From the NCBI GenBank assembly GCA_011772645.1, contig WVZE01000020.1, positions 1 through 35,980 of the forward strand: a DNA stretch of 35,980 bases, read 5' to 3'. The stretch's first letter is position 1; each line of letters starts with the position of its first letter. The position numbers and the translations under genes were made by a program. Of the stretch, positions 27,283 through 35,980 are shown piece after piece. A model generated the notes under the pieces. The model searched no databases, was not told the origin of the DNA, and was given only the letters and a program-made list of their open reading frames with translations. Source of the DNA: Candidatus Aenigmatarchaeota archaeon (GTDB lineage Archaea; Aenigmatarchaeota; Aenigmatarchaeia; QMZP01; QMZT01).

Positions 27283-27624
27283 ATGGTAGAGATTAATTCT
27301 GTCAAGTTCGGGGAGATCACGATAGACAAGAAGATATATTATTCTGACATGATCATCTGGTGGGACGGAAAGACCGAATACCGCGAGAAGACGCACGAGT
27401 TCAAGATGGATGAGTTCCTCAAACTGCTCGAGAGGAAGCCTGAGATCATAGTTATAGGAACCGGGATAAGCGGGGTTCTGAAGGTACTGGAGGAGGTTGA
27501 ACAGGAGGCGGAGAACAAGGGAGTGGAGATCTTCAAGGACACCTCGCCTAAGGCGGCTGAAATGTTCAACGGTTTTGTGGCGGATAAAAAGCGGGCTGTT
27601 GCGGTTCTGCATTCGACATGCTAG
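27283..27624 (+). CDS. Mth938/DUF498-like domain protein
   Basis: YYSDMIIWWDGK...EIIVIGTGISGVLKV...DTSPKAAEMFNGFVADKKRAVAVLHSTC. Confidence 0.75.
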   Translation: MVEINSVKFGEITIDKKIYYSDMIIWWDGKTEYREKTHEFKMDEFLKLLERKPEIIVIGTGISGVLKVLEEVEQEAENKGVEIFKDTSPKAAEMFNGFVADKKRAVAVLHSTC

Positions 27625-27632
27625 TGTTCACT

Positions 27633-28775
27633 ATGGAAAAATTCGGTATAATAGCGGGGATTCCGACTTACAACGAGGCAGAAAACGTCGGCTTTGTTGT
27701 GAAACAGGTTGAGAGGGGATTGAGAAAACACTATCCAGGAAAGAAGGCGTTGATAGTCTGCTGCGACGGGAATTCCACGGACAGGACGAAGTCTGTTTTT
27801 CTGGATACCAAAACCTTTTCTGAAAAGAGGTTCCTGACCACGAAACTGAGGGGGAAGGGCAACGGGCTGAAGATGTTGTTCAATCTAGTGGTGGAATCAG
27901 AACCGGAAGCGACGATTATTGTTGACGCCGATCTGAAAAGCATAGAGCCCGGATGGGTCAGGCTCCTGGCAGGTCCCCTGTTAAAGGGGTATGATTACGT
28001 AACGCCTGTTTACGTGAGGGAGAGGTATGACGGAACGATCACGAACCACATAGCCTACCCGATTGTCTACGGCCTGTTCGGAAGGGATGTGCGCCAACCG
28101 ATAGCAGGGGATTTCGCGTTTTCAAAAAAACTAGTTGAATACTGGCTGGATCAGAGATGGACGAAGGAAGCGGGTGAATACGGGATAGACATTTTTATGA
28201 CAACGCACGCGATATTTAACGGGTTCAGGATATGCCAGACTAACCTGGGACACAAGATACACAGATCGAGCGAACCGAGATTGAGCGAGATGTTCCTGCA
28301 GGTGGTTAAATCCCTCTTTGATAACACCCTCAACAACATGGACAGGTGGAGGGCGAACTTGAGATCGAAAAACGAGAAGATATTCGGGATGAGAACACTC
28401 CCTGAACCGAGAAACCTCAAGCCGGATCCCGAGAGGATCCTGCAGACCGCGATCGGAGAATACCAGAGGGATAAGCTGAAAAACTACCTAAGCAAGGAGA
28501 ACTTCAAAATCATAAACTCCATGTTCTTCGAGAGGAATTTGAACATTGATGAGGAGCTGTGGGCACGGACCATATACGATCTCCTCTACTCCTACTCCCT
28601 GAAGAGGAAGATGGATGTCATCAGAAGTTTACGTTCACTCTACTTCGCGAAGATCTACACCTTTTTCAAAAGAATCCCGGAATACACGACCGAGGAAGTG
28701 GAGTCCGAAATCCGCGGGCAGGCGAAAATTTTCAGGAAGATGAGAAGCTACCTTGTGAGAAGAATTATTAAGTAG
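27633..28775 (+). CDS. Glycosyltransferase, GT2/GT81-like
   Basis: IIAGIPTYNEAENVGFVVKQV, CCDGNSTDRT, IIVDADLKSIEPGWV; start chosen at internal ATG (MEKFGII). Confidence 0.8.
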   Translation: MEKFGIIAGIPTYNEAENVGFVVKQVERGLRKHYPGKKALIVCCDGNSTDRTKSVFLDTKTFSEKRFLTTKLRGKGNGLKMLFNLVVESEPEATIIVDADLKSIEPGWVRLLAGPLLKGYDYVTPVYVRERYDGTITNHIAYPIVYGLFGRDVRQPIAGDFAFSKKLVEYWLDQRWTKEAGEYGIDIFMTTHAIFNGFRICQTNLGHKIHRSSEPRLSEMFLQVVKSLFDNTLNNMDRWRANLRSKNEKIFGMRTLPEPRNLKPDPERILQTAIGEYQRDKLKNYLSKENFKIINSMFFERNLNIDEELWARTIYDLLYSYSLKRKMDVIRSLRSLYFAKIYTFFKRIPEYTTEEVESEIRGQAKIFRKMRSYLVRRIIK

Positions 28776-28792
28776 TTTTACAGTATTTTATT

Positions 28793-29815
28793 ATGGGTGT
28801 CAACCTATCCGATATTGTCTCAGGGAAGCCTCTCGAAATCTCCGATCTCAAAGGGAGGACGATCGCTATCGATGCCTACAACTCCCTCTACCAGTTCCTC
28901 TCCATAATACGCGACAGGTTCACGGGCGAACCTTTAAAGGACTCGAAGGGGAGAACAACCTCCCATCTTTCCGGTTTGTTCTACAGGACAACCAAGCTCC
29001 TGGAAAACGGAATGAATTTAGTTTACGTCTTTGACGGGGAGCCCCCGAAGTTCAAGAGAAAAACCGTTGAATCGAGACAGGCTATCAGGAAGGAGGCGAG
29101 GGAGAAGCTTGAACTCGCTCGGAAAGAGGGTGATGTGGAGGGTATAAGGAGATACGCCCAGGCGACTTCGAAACTAACGGATGAGATGGTAAGGGAATCA
29201 AAGGATCTCCTCCTTTCCATGGGCATCCCGGTCGTTCAGGCTCCAAGCGAGGGGGAGGCCCAGTCAGCCTGGCTGGTAAACAGCGGAAAGGTCTGGGCCA
29301 GCGGTTCTCAGGACTGGGATTCCCTGCTGTTCGGGGCCTCGAGGATGGTGAAGAATCTAACGATAACGGGCAGGAGGAAGGTCCCGAGAAAGGAGGATTA
29401 CGTTGAGATAAGACCGGAGATGATAGAACTGGACCGCGTCCTTTCCCAGCTGGGGGTTGACAGGGAAAGACTCATCATGATAGGGATACTGATAGGGACC
29501 GATTACAATCCGAAGGGCGTTAAAGGTATAGGCCCGAAGAGCGCGCTGAAACTCGTCAGGGAAGGGAGAAGCCTGGAAAGGGTTTTTTCAAAGGTGGAGT
29601 GGGATTTCGAAACCCCGCCGGGAGAGATATTCGAATTCTTCAAAAACCCGCCCGTGGAGGAATGCGAGATAGGGAGTGTTCAGGCGGATTTCGGGAAGCT
29701 GAAGGAGATAATGCTTGACCATGATTTTTCAGGGGAGAGAGTTGACAAAACGATTGAAAGACTGAGGAAAACGGGCAGGGGGAAACAGGGAAGCCTCCAG
29801 GCCTGGTTTAAGTAG
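28793..29815 (+). CDS. fen: Flap endonuclease 1 (XPG/Rad2 family)
   Basis: IAIDAYNSLYQFLS, VFDGEPPKFK, APSEGEAQSAWL, GTDYNPKGVKGIGPKSALKL; C-terminal PIP box QGSLQAWFK. Confidence 0.95.
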   Translation: MGVNLSDIVSGKPLEISDLKGRTIAIDAYNSLYQFLSIIRDRFTGEPLKDSKGRTTSHLSGLFYRTTKLLENGMNLVYVFDGEPPKFKRKTVESRQAIRKEAREKLELARKEGDVEGIRRYAQATSKLTDEMVRESKDLLLSMGIPVVQAPSEGEAQSAWLVNSGKVWASGSQDWDSLLFGASRMVKNLTITGRRKVPRKEDYVEIRPEMIELDRVLSQLGVDRERLIMIGILIGTDYNPKGVKGIGPKSALKLVREGRSLERVFSKVEWDFETPPGEIFEFFKNPPVEECEIGSVQADFGKLKEIMLDHDFSGERVDKTIERLRKTGRGKQGSLQAWFK

Positions 29816-29824
29816 GGGGAGCGT

Positions 29825-30106
29825 ATGGAAAGCCCGATCAGCATAATAATAGAAATGATCATCACGGTCATAGCGAACGGGATAAACACCCTTCTGGAGC
29901 TTTTCGGTTTGCTTTTGAACCTGATAGGTTCGCTGGGCTTTGTGAGCAGGGTGGGAGGATTCCCTCTCTTCATAGTCTCAGTGGTTATAATATGTCTTGT
30001 GGTTTACTTTCTCGGTAAATTCTTTTTCAAGGTTGGCAAACAGATAATCATACTGCTCATCGTGGGGGTCGTTCTTGTCTGGATAGTAATTTTGAGTGTG
30101 GCGTAA
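29825..30106 (+). CDS. Small membrane protein, unknown
   Basis: 93 aa, two to three hydrophobic segments; 9 nt after fen. Confidence 0.55.
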   Translation: MESPISIIIEMIITVIANGINTLLELFGLLLNLIGSLGFVSRVGGFPLFIVSVVIICLVVYFLGKFFFKVGKQIIILLIVGVVLVWIVILSVA

Positions 30107-30184
30107 GCTTTTTATCCAGGCAGTGACATTAATAAAGTTAATGGATTTTAATATGAAAAATGCCAATAATAATTATGTGATTTC

Positions 30185-30877
30185 ATGGAAAGGGTCAAAA
30201 CTGGCATACCAGGACTGGACGAGATAATGAACGGGGGAGTCCCCAAAGGTCAGCTTGTTTTGTTGTCTGGGACTTGCGGTACCGGGAAAACCACAATATG
30301 CGGACAGTACGTTTACCAAGGTCTTACCAAGTTCGGGGAGAACGGGATTTTCCTTTCATTCGAGGACATGCCCGACAATGTAAAGAAAAACCTGAAAAGG
30401 TTCGGCTGGGACTTCGAGCCCTTTGAAAAGCAGAACAGGTTTGATTTCGTAAGGTACGATCCCTACCACATAGAGGAGGTATTCGACATACTCGAATCGA
30501 ATGTAAGGGAAATAAAGGCACGGAGGATCGTTATAGATTCCGTTTCAGCCCTCGGTTTGCACGTGAGGGACAAGGCGGAACTGAGAAGGATGATATTCAA
30601 CCTGTCAAATCTACTGAGAAAACTGGACTGCACGGTAATAATGGTTTCTGAAATAGTTCCGGGATCCGCCGGGATCTCCAGATACGGAGTGGAGGAGTTC
30701 GTGACGGACAGCGTGGTCGTTCTCTACTACGAAAGAAACGAATTCACGTTCACCCGGGCGATGCAGGTCTGGAAGATGAGCGGTTCTGATCATTCGAAGA
30801 AACTTCATCCGTATAAAATAACCAATAAGGGGATAGTTGTACAGCCGGGTGAGGAAGCCTTCATGAGAAGGAAGTGA
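30185..30877 (+). CDS. KaiC-like RecA-superfamily ATPase, single domain
   Basis: VKTGIPGLDEIMNGGVPKGQLVLLSGTCGTGKTT; RRIVIDSVSAL. Confidence 0.9.
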   Translation: MERVKTGIPGLDEIMNGGVPKGQLVLLSGTCGTGKTTICGQYVYQGLTKFGENGIFLSFEDMPDNVKKNLKRFGWDFEPFEKQNRFDFVRYDPYHIEEVFDILESNVREIKARRIVIDSVSALGLHVRDKAELRRMIFNLSNLLRKLDCTVIMVSEIVPGSAGISRYGVEEFVTDSVVVLYYERNEFTFTRAMQVWKMSGSDHSKKLHPYKITNKGIVVQPGEEAFMRRK

Positions 30878-31700
30878 TGTTTTTCAAGACCCTACCGAAA
30901 TCACCGAGCCTCATCTCATCGATCTTCTTCTCCAGGATCCCTCCTTTGATATCCATCCTGTTTATCGCTTCCCTCGCCAGGTTTTTCGTAAAATCCTTTC
31001 CCAGGATGTTTTTTTCGAAATTTATCAGTCCCTCCAGCAACGCGTTCTTCAGTTTCTTTTTCCCCTGAAGGAAGATTTCTTTCAGGATGTATTTTTCCGG
31101 GTGATCCCTGTAATCCTTTTTTGAGAGGGGTCTCACAACTACAACCACGGACTCTGTTTTGGGTTCGGGTCTGAAAGCGTTCTTGGGAATCTCAAACTCG
31201 ATTCTCACACCGAAAAAGCTCTGGGATCTAAGGGAAAGCTTTGAATAATTTTTTTCGCCGGGTTTTGCAAGCAGTATGCGGGCAAACCCTTCCGGAACGC
31301 TCAACACGGCGAGATCGAAATCCGTCCTTGTCAGTCTGTTTATCAGGGGTTCGCATATGGAATAGGGGAGGTTGGAGACTATCTTGTTGAATCTTATTCC
31401 CCCCATCACGTCCAGGGCATTTTTGAAAATTATTTTCAGGTTTCTCTGCCTTCCGAACTCCTTTTTAAGGATTCTCTTGAACCTCTTATCGCTTTCAACC
31501 GCTGTTACCTTCGCCCCTTTTTTCAGAATGCGCTTCGTCAGGTTCCCGTTCCCCGGTCCTATCTCAAGCACGCAATCCTCTGGTTTCAGGTCGCCGATTG
31601 AGACCATCCTCTCCATTATTTCCCTGTTTTCCATGAAGTGCTGGTCCCTGGAAACGCGGCTTTCAGGATTCATGTTTTTTTCCATGCAGGAAGTGCTCAA
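30861..31700 (-). CDS. ksgA: 16S rRNA (adenine-N6,N6)-dimethyltransferase
   Basis: QHFMENREIMERMV, VLEIGPGNGNLTKRIL, KIVSNLPYSICEPL. Confidence 0.93.
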   Translation of the reverse strand: MSTSCMEKNMNPESRVSRDQHFMENREIMERMVSIGDLKPEDCVLEIGPGNGNLTKRILKKGAKVTAVESDKRFKRILKKEFGRQRNLKIIFKNALDVMGGIRFNKIVSNLPYSICEPLINRLTRTDFDLAVLSVPEGFARILLAKPGEKNYSKLSLRSQSFFGVRIEFEIPKNAFRPEPKTESVVVVVRPLSKKDYRDHPEKYILKEIFLQGKKKLKNALLEGLINFEKNILGKDFTKNLAREAINRMDIKGGILEKKIDEMRLGDFGRVLKNITSFS

Positions 31701-33324
31701 CCTTCTTTATGATCTTCTCGGCAGAAACAAATTCAGGAACGATCACGACGTCCGCTCCCGCCATGTAAAGTCTCTCGGCGTCCATCTCGGAGTGGGCGCG
31801 TGCGAAGATTTTCACGTCCTTGTTGAACCTTTTGGCCTTCCTTATGACAAAGGAGGAGATATCCGCGTAGGGTAAAGTGAGGATGACGAGCCTTGCCTTG
31901 TAGAGGTTGATCTTCTTCAGTATCTCGTCGTTGTCCGCATCCCCGTAGACCGTGTATATCCCCATGCTGCCCAGATTCTTGACTATCTCGGGGTTTCTTT
32001 CAGCAACCAGGAATTTCTCTCCCTTGTTCTTCAGGTATTTCACGATCCTTCCGCCCATCCTGTCCGCCCCGAAAACTATCACGTGGTTTTCCAGCTCTTT
32101 CTGGGGGAAGTATTCGATTTCGTGAATGCTCCTGGGATGGATAAGGTGACTTATCCTGTCTATCCTCATTCTTGAAAAGGTTCTGTAGATGAGGTTTCGC
32201 CCTCTCATGAAGTAGGGGGTTGCGACGATGGAAACGACAACCAGGCTCAGCAGCAGGGAATAGAATTCGGGGGCTAGCATGCCCGCAATGAACATCTCCA
32301 TCGCTATTATGAACATGAACTCGCTTCCCTGGCCGAGTCCCATTCCTATCGAATTCGAGGTTCTTCCGCCGTAGCCCATGAAGAGGTAGATCATGGAAAA
32401 GATCAGGGGCTTTATTATCACTATGAAAAGGAATAGCGTTATGAACACAGGGAACATGCCCTGTATAACCCCGAAATCTATCTGCATGCCCAGGGTGGAG
32501 AAGAATATTATGGCAAAAAAATCCCTCAGCGCATGTGTCTCACCGGCGATCTCAATGTTGTAGGGGAAATTCGCCATCGAGAGTCCCGCGATGAAACCCC
32601 CTACGGCGATGGAAAAATCAAGGACAGCGGATGCACCTATGAAAAAGAAGCAGTTACCTATTGCCGTTATGAAAAGTATCTCGTGCCTTTCGGCAGCGTA
32701 ATCGAGTATCCTCGGGAAGAAAAATTTGTTCAGGAGGATCGCGATAGCGAACAGTCCCACGCCCTTCAGGATGATGGAAGCCACGAAATCGAATGTTATA
32801 AACATGCCTACATCCCTCAGGAGAGGCAGAGCGACAACCGCAATTATGTCCTGCAGAAGGAGGATTCCGAGCATTATCCTTCCGTGCATTGTGTTAAGCT
32901 CGTCCTTGTCCACCAGTATTTTCGTGACGATCATCGTGCTGCTGAGAGCGAGTAGAAGTCCGAAATAGACGCCCATATGGCCCATACCGAAAACGGATGC
33001 GATTGCAAAACCAAGCAGGAAGGTGATCACTATCTGCAACGCCCCGCCACTCAACGCGGCGAGACCGACGTTCTTGAACTTGCGGAAATCGATCTCAAGA
33101 CCGACAGAGAACAGGAGGAAAACAATCCCCAGCTCTGAAAGAAGTTTTATCTCCTCGAAATTTGATATCAGTCCGAGACCATGGATAGGGCCGATCAAAA
33201 CCCCTGCAACCACGTATGCGACTATGGCGGGCTGCCTGAGAAAACGAGCGAAATAAGCGAGAACGGCTGAGAAGATTATGATGAAACCGATATCAAAAAG
33301 TATTGGCGAAGGAGACACAACCAT
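31663..33324 (-). CDS. Kef-type CPA2 cation/proton antiporter with TrkA-N domain
   Basis: ILFDIGFIIIFSAVLAYFARFLRQPAIVAYVVAGVLIGP; C-terminal VIVFGADRMGGRIVKYL. Confidence 0.9.
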   Translation of the reverse strand: MVVSPSPILFDIGFIIIFSAVLAYFARFLRQPAIVAYVVAGVLIGPIHGLGLISNFEEIKLLSELGIVFLLFSVGLEIDFRKFKNVGLAALSGGALQIVITFLLGFAIASVFGMGHMGVYFGLLLALSSTMIVTKILVDKDELNTMHGRIMLGILLLQDIIAVVALPLLRDVGMFITFDFVASIILKGVGLFAIAILLNKFFFPRILDYAAERHEILFITAIGNCFFFIGASAVLDFSIAVGGFIAGLSMANFPYNIEIAGETHALRDFFAIIFFSTLGMQIDFGVIQGMFPVFITLFLFIVIIKPLIFSMIYLFMGYGGRTSNSIGMGLGQGSEFMFIIAMEMFIAGMLAPEFYSLLLSLVVVSIVATPYFMRGRNLIYRTFSRMRIDRISHLIHPRSIHEIEYFPQKELENHVIVFGADRMGGRIVKYLKNKGEKFLVAERNPEIVKNLGSMGIYTVYGDADNDEILKKINLYKARLVILTLPYADISSFVIRKAKRFNKDVKIFARAHSEMDAERLYMAGADVVIVPEFVSAEKIIKKVEHFLHGKKHES

Positions 33325-33364
33325 ATAATAATATTTTTATTTGTTCCTAAATAAAAAAGGAGGT

Positions 33365-34438
33365 ATGGAAAGGGAAGAGGAAATCAAGAACATAGAAGAT
33401 GAAATTCGCAGGACAAAGTATAACAAGGCGACGCAGTATCACGTAGGCCAGCTGAAAGCGAAACTGGCGAAGCTCAGGGAAGAAGTCGTTATCAAGAAAA
33501 GCCCGAAAGGAGGGAAAACCTACTCCATCCGCAAGTCAGGGGACGCGACCGTCCTTCTCGTGGGCTTCCCCTCTGTGGGTAAATCCACCCTTCTCAACAG
33601 CATCACGTCGGCGGAATCCAAAACGGGCGAATACGAGTTCACAACACTGGATGTCATACCCGGGGTTATGGAATACAATTCCTCCCGCATTCAGATACTG
33701 GATATACCTGGGGTGGTTTCGGGGGCCTCCACGGGGAAGGGCAGGGGGAAGGAGATACTTTCTGTCGTCCGCAACGCCGATCTCATTCTTATAATGATAG
33801 ACAGGATCGAGCAGATAGGGGTTATCGAAAGGGAATTGTACAATTCGGGTTTCAGGCCCAACCAGCGAAAGCCGGACGTGATCATAAAGAAAACGGACAG
33901 GGGAGGGGTGAAGGTAAGTTCCGCGGTTAAGCTGAAGAAAATAGACAGGAGGATGGTTCAGGTCGTGATTAATGAGAGGGGGATTCATAACGCGGAAATT
34001 CTTATACGCGAGGATCTCACGCTCGACAGGCTGATAGATTCCACCTGCAAGAACCGGGTTTACGTGAAATCGATCGTGATTTACAACAAGGTCGACCTGC
34101 TCTCGAAGGAGGAGAGAGAACGTATTCCGAAGGATTTTTTCCAGATTTCTTCTCTCAAGGGAGAGGGAATCGAGCAATTGAAAAGAAGGATATGGGATTC
34201 GCTGGAGCTCATGAGGATCTACATGAAAAAGACAGGGAAGCCCCCTGACATGGAGAAACCCCTGATAATCAGGAAGGGATCAAAGGTCTCGGACGTGGCT
34301 GAAAGGATCCACAAGGATTTCGAAAGAAATCTCGATTTCGCTAGGATTTGGGGGCCTTCCGCTCGCTTCGACGGGCAAAAGGTGGGCGGAGAAAGGATTC
34401 TGAAGGACAGGGACATCGTGGAGCTTCACATGGAATGA
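33365..34438 (+). CDS. DRG-family (Obg-related) GTPase with TGS domain
   Basis: LLVGFPSVGKSTLLNSIT, LDIPGVVSGASTGKGRG, YNKVDL; start chosen at MEREEEI. Confidence 0.92.
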   Translation: MEREEEIKNIEDEIRRTKYNKATQYHVGQLKAKLAKLREEVVIKKSPKGGKTYSIRKSGDATVLLVGFPSVGKSTLLNSITSAESKTGEYEFTTLDVIPGVMEYNSSRIQILDIPGVVSGASTGKGRGKEILSVVRNADLILIMIDRIEQIGVIERELYNSGFRPNQRKPDVIIKKTDRGGVKVSSAVKLKKIDRRMVQVVINERGIHNAEILIREDLTLDRLIDSTCKNRVYVKSIVIYNKVDLLSKEERERIPKDFFQISSLKGEGIEQLKRRIWDSLELMRIYMKKTGKPPDMEKPLIIRKGSKVSDVAERIHKDFERNLDFARIWGPSARFDGQKVGGERILKDRDIVELHME

Positions 34439-34466
34439 ATTTAAATTCTCGGTCGAAATAAGAACT

Positions 34467-34586
34467 ATGGCTAAATTTCGTTGTTTGCAGTGCGCTTGGG
34501 AAGGGAAGCCGATCATAATGGAGCCAGCGACAAAGGTGTGTCCAAAATGCGGCTCTGTCAGGCTTGAGAAACTGAAGAGGGAATGA
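34467..34586 (+). CDS. Tiny zinc-ribbon protein (39 aa)
   Basis: MAKFRCLQCAWEGKPIIMEPATKVCPKCGSVRLEKLKRE, two CxxC; read directly, not in the ORF track. Confidence 0.6.
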   Translation: MAKFRCLQCAWEGKPIIMEPATKVCPKCGSVRLEKLKRE

Positions 34587-34661
34587 CCCTCTAAAAAGTT
34601 TTTTTTAGGTTAGGTATTTATTCGGGCTCCGCCAATTAAAACTAATAAACCAGTGATTTTG

Positions 34662-34808
34662 GTGGTAAGAAAATCGTGCCATGGGTGTGACAGCAGGAAG
34701 GTAAAACTTTCCCTCTGCGTGAAGTCGGAGAAACACACGTGCAGGGACTGCTGCGTGAAGGACATAAAGATGATAGGGAAATGCACGTACTGGCCGGTGT
34801 GCTGGTAA
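34662..34808 (+). CDS. Tiny Cys-rich protein (48 aa)
   Basis: (GTG start) VVRKSCHGCDSRKVKLSLCVKSEKHTCRDCCVKDIKMIGKCTYWPVCW. Confidence 0.45.
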   Translation: MVRKSCHGCDSRKVKLSLCVKSEKHTCRDCCVKDIKMIGKCTYWPVCW

Positions 34809-34840
34809 CTATTTTAGAAAGGACGCCGTATATATTAAAT

Positions 34841-35980
34841 ATGAAACAGGTGCGAAGGGTTTCTTTGCTCATTCCCGTGATAATTTTAATTCTTGCATAC
34901 TTTCTCGTTCTTTCCTTCAATCTGCTGCCGTTTGGTCTTACATACGAATCCTTCACCGCGATAATAATCTTTTTTGTAACGATCTACCTTTGGGCTACAG
35001 AAATTCTTCCCCTCCCCGTGACCGCGTTCCTCGCGATGTTCCTCCTCGCCCTCTCAGGATCGGTTTCCCTCCCAGATTCCATCTACGGTCTGGGGTCCAC
35101 GGTCGTTTTTCTGATAATAATCGGTTTCTTCCTGGCCGCGGGCCTGACGAAATCCGGCCTGGACAAGAGGATCGCCTACAAGATCCTCCGGAATTCCCAC
35201 TCCGAGAATTCGGTATTGATCGGTCTTATAGTAATGACGGCGTTTCTCTCCATGATAATTTCGAACACCACAACCACTCTTCTGATGGTTCCCATCGCTC
35301 TACACATAATGCATAAAGTTCGGATGAATAACGAGGCCCTCCTTCTCGGGATCGCCTTCGCGGCGAACATTGGCGGCGCCGGTCTTCTCATAGGAACCCC
35401 TCCGAACATAATAGGATCAGAAGCGTTAGGCTGGGGATTCTATGAGTGGATGGTGAACGCGCTTCCCTTCACCCTGGTCATGATATTCCTGCTCTACGTG
35501 TCCTTCTTGATCTACTTCAGGCCGAAACACGAGAAGATAGAGAAACATCTTGTCAAGGATTTGGGACCCCTGAAACCTGAGGAGAAGAGGGCAGCCTTTG
35601 TGATCATATTCACCCTTTTGTTGTGGATTGCCTCCCCCATCCACAATCTCCCCGCAATAGTCGTGGGCCTGATAGGGGGTATGCTGATGTTCGTGCTTGT
35701 CTACGACTGGAGGTATTTCGAGCGCGTGACCCACTGGGGTACGATCATCCTGATAGCGGGAGCCGTCTCCCTTGGAAGGGCGCTCGAGGTGACGGGAGCA
35801 GCGCAATGGATAGCGACGAACTTCCTCGGGCTCACGGGTTTGACCTCCCCTGTGTTTATCGCATTCTCCTTCGTTGTCCTCGCTCTCTGCATAACCCAGT
35901 TCATACAGAACACGGCGACTGCTGCGATGTTCACCCCTGTTCTCGTGGGGTTATCCTCGGGTCTGGGGATCCTCCCCCAG
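34841..35980 (+). CDS. SLC13/DASS (ArsB/NhaD superfamily) transporter, truncated by window end
   Basis: MKQVRRVSLLIPVIILILAYF...ISNTTTTLLMVPIA...IGTPPNIIGSEAL...TQFIQNTATAAMFTPV; open to the last base. Confidence 0.88.
   Translation, partial: MKQVRRVSLLIPVIILILAYFLVLSFNLLPFGLTYESFTAIIIFFVTIYLWATEILPLPVTAFLAMFLLALSGSVSLPDSIYGLGSTVVFLIIIGFFLAAGLTKSGLDKRIAYKILRNSHSENSVLIGLIVMTAFLSMIISNTTTTLLMVPIALHIMHKVRMNNEALLLGIAFAANIGGAGLLIGTPPNIIGSEALGWGFYEWMVNALPFTLVMIFLLYVSFLIYFRPKHEKIEKHLVKDLGPLKPEEKRAAFVIIFTLLLWIASPIHNLPAIVVGLIGGMLMFVLVYDWRYFERVTHWGTIILIAGAVSLGRALEVTGAAQWIATNFLGLTGLTSPVFIAFSFVVLALCITQFIQNTATAAMFTPVLVGLSSGLGILPQ

Noticed and set aside
31663-31700. 38-nt overlap between ksgA and the antiporter as a notable dual-coding region
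   Set aside because: ksgA can start at a later Met (MNPESRVSRDQHF), so most of the overlap may be annotation choice.

Overview
Archaeal chromosomal segment; the lineage is not resolvable by eye, though a reduced DPANN-like genome is possible. Gene content: a minus-strand rRNA operon (16S, tRNA-Ala, 5' part of 23S) interrupted many times; proS; a Tat-signal-like protein; tRNA-Cys; an AT-rich J-domain gene between 19-bp direct repeats; an ABC exporter operon with a regulator; a ribA-like gene; uS13-uS4-uS11-uL3; PAP2; aRF1; five tandem PQQ-like beta-propeller genes; tRNA-Gln; an Mth938-like gene, a GT2/GT81-like gene, fen1, a KaiC-like gene, ksgA, a Kef-type antiporter, a DRG GTPase, two tiny Cys-rich proteins, and a truncated SLC13 transporter. 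Main signals: (1) a tandem array of five propeller genes, each overlapping the next by 46-52 nt, all with the same acidic N-terminal motif and a (S-[D/E]-Y-x3)x4 C-terminal tail; (2) every tRNA gene in the window is split by several introns, including D-loop and T-loop positions, and the tRNA-Ala anticodon intron carries an HNH endonuclease ORF; (3) the 16S gene has two LAGLIDADG introns plus five 46-63 nt hairpin insertions that look like mini-introns; (4) aRF1 reads GGW where the catalytic GGQ motif is expected. All calls come from reading the sequence; no database search or folding program was run.
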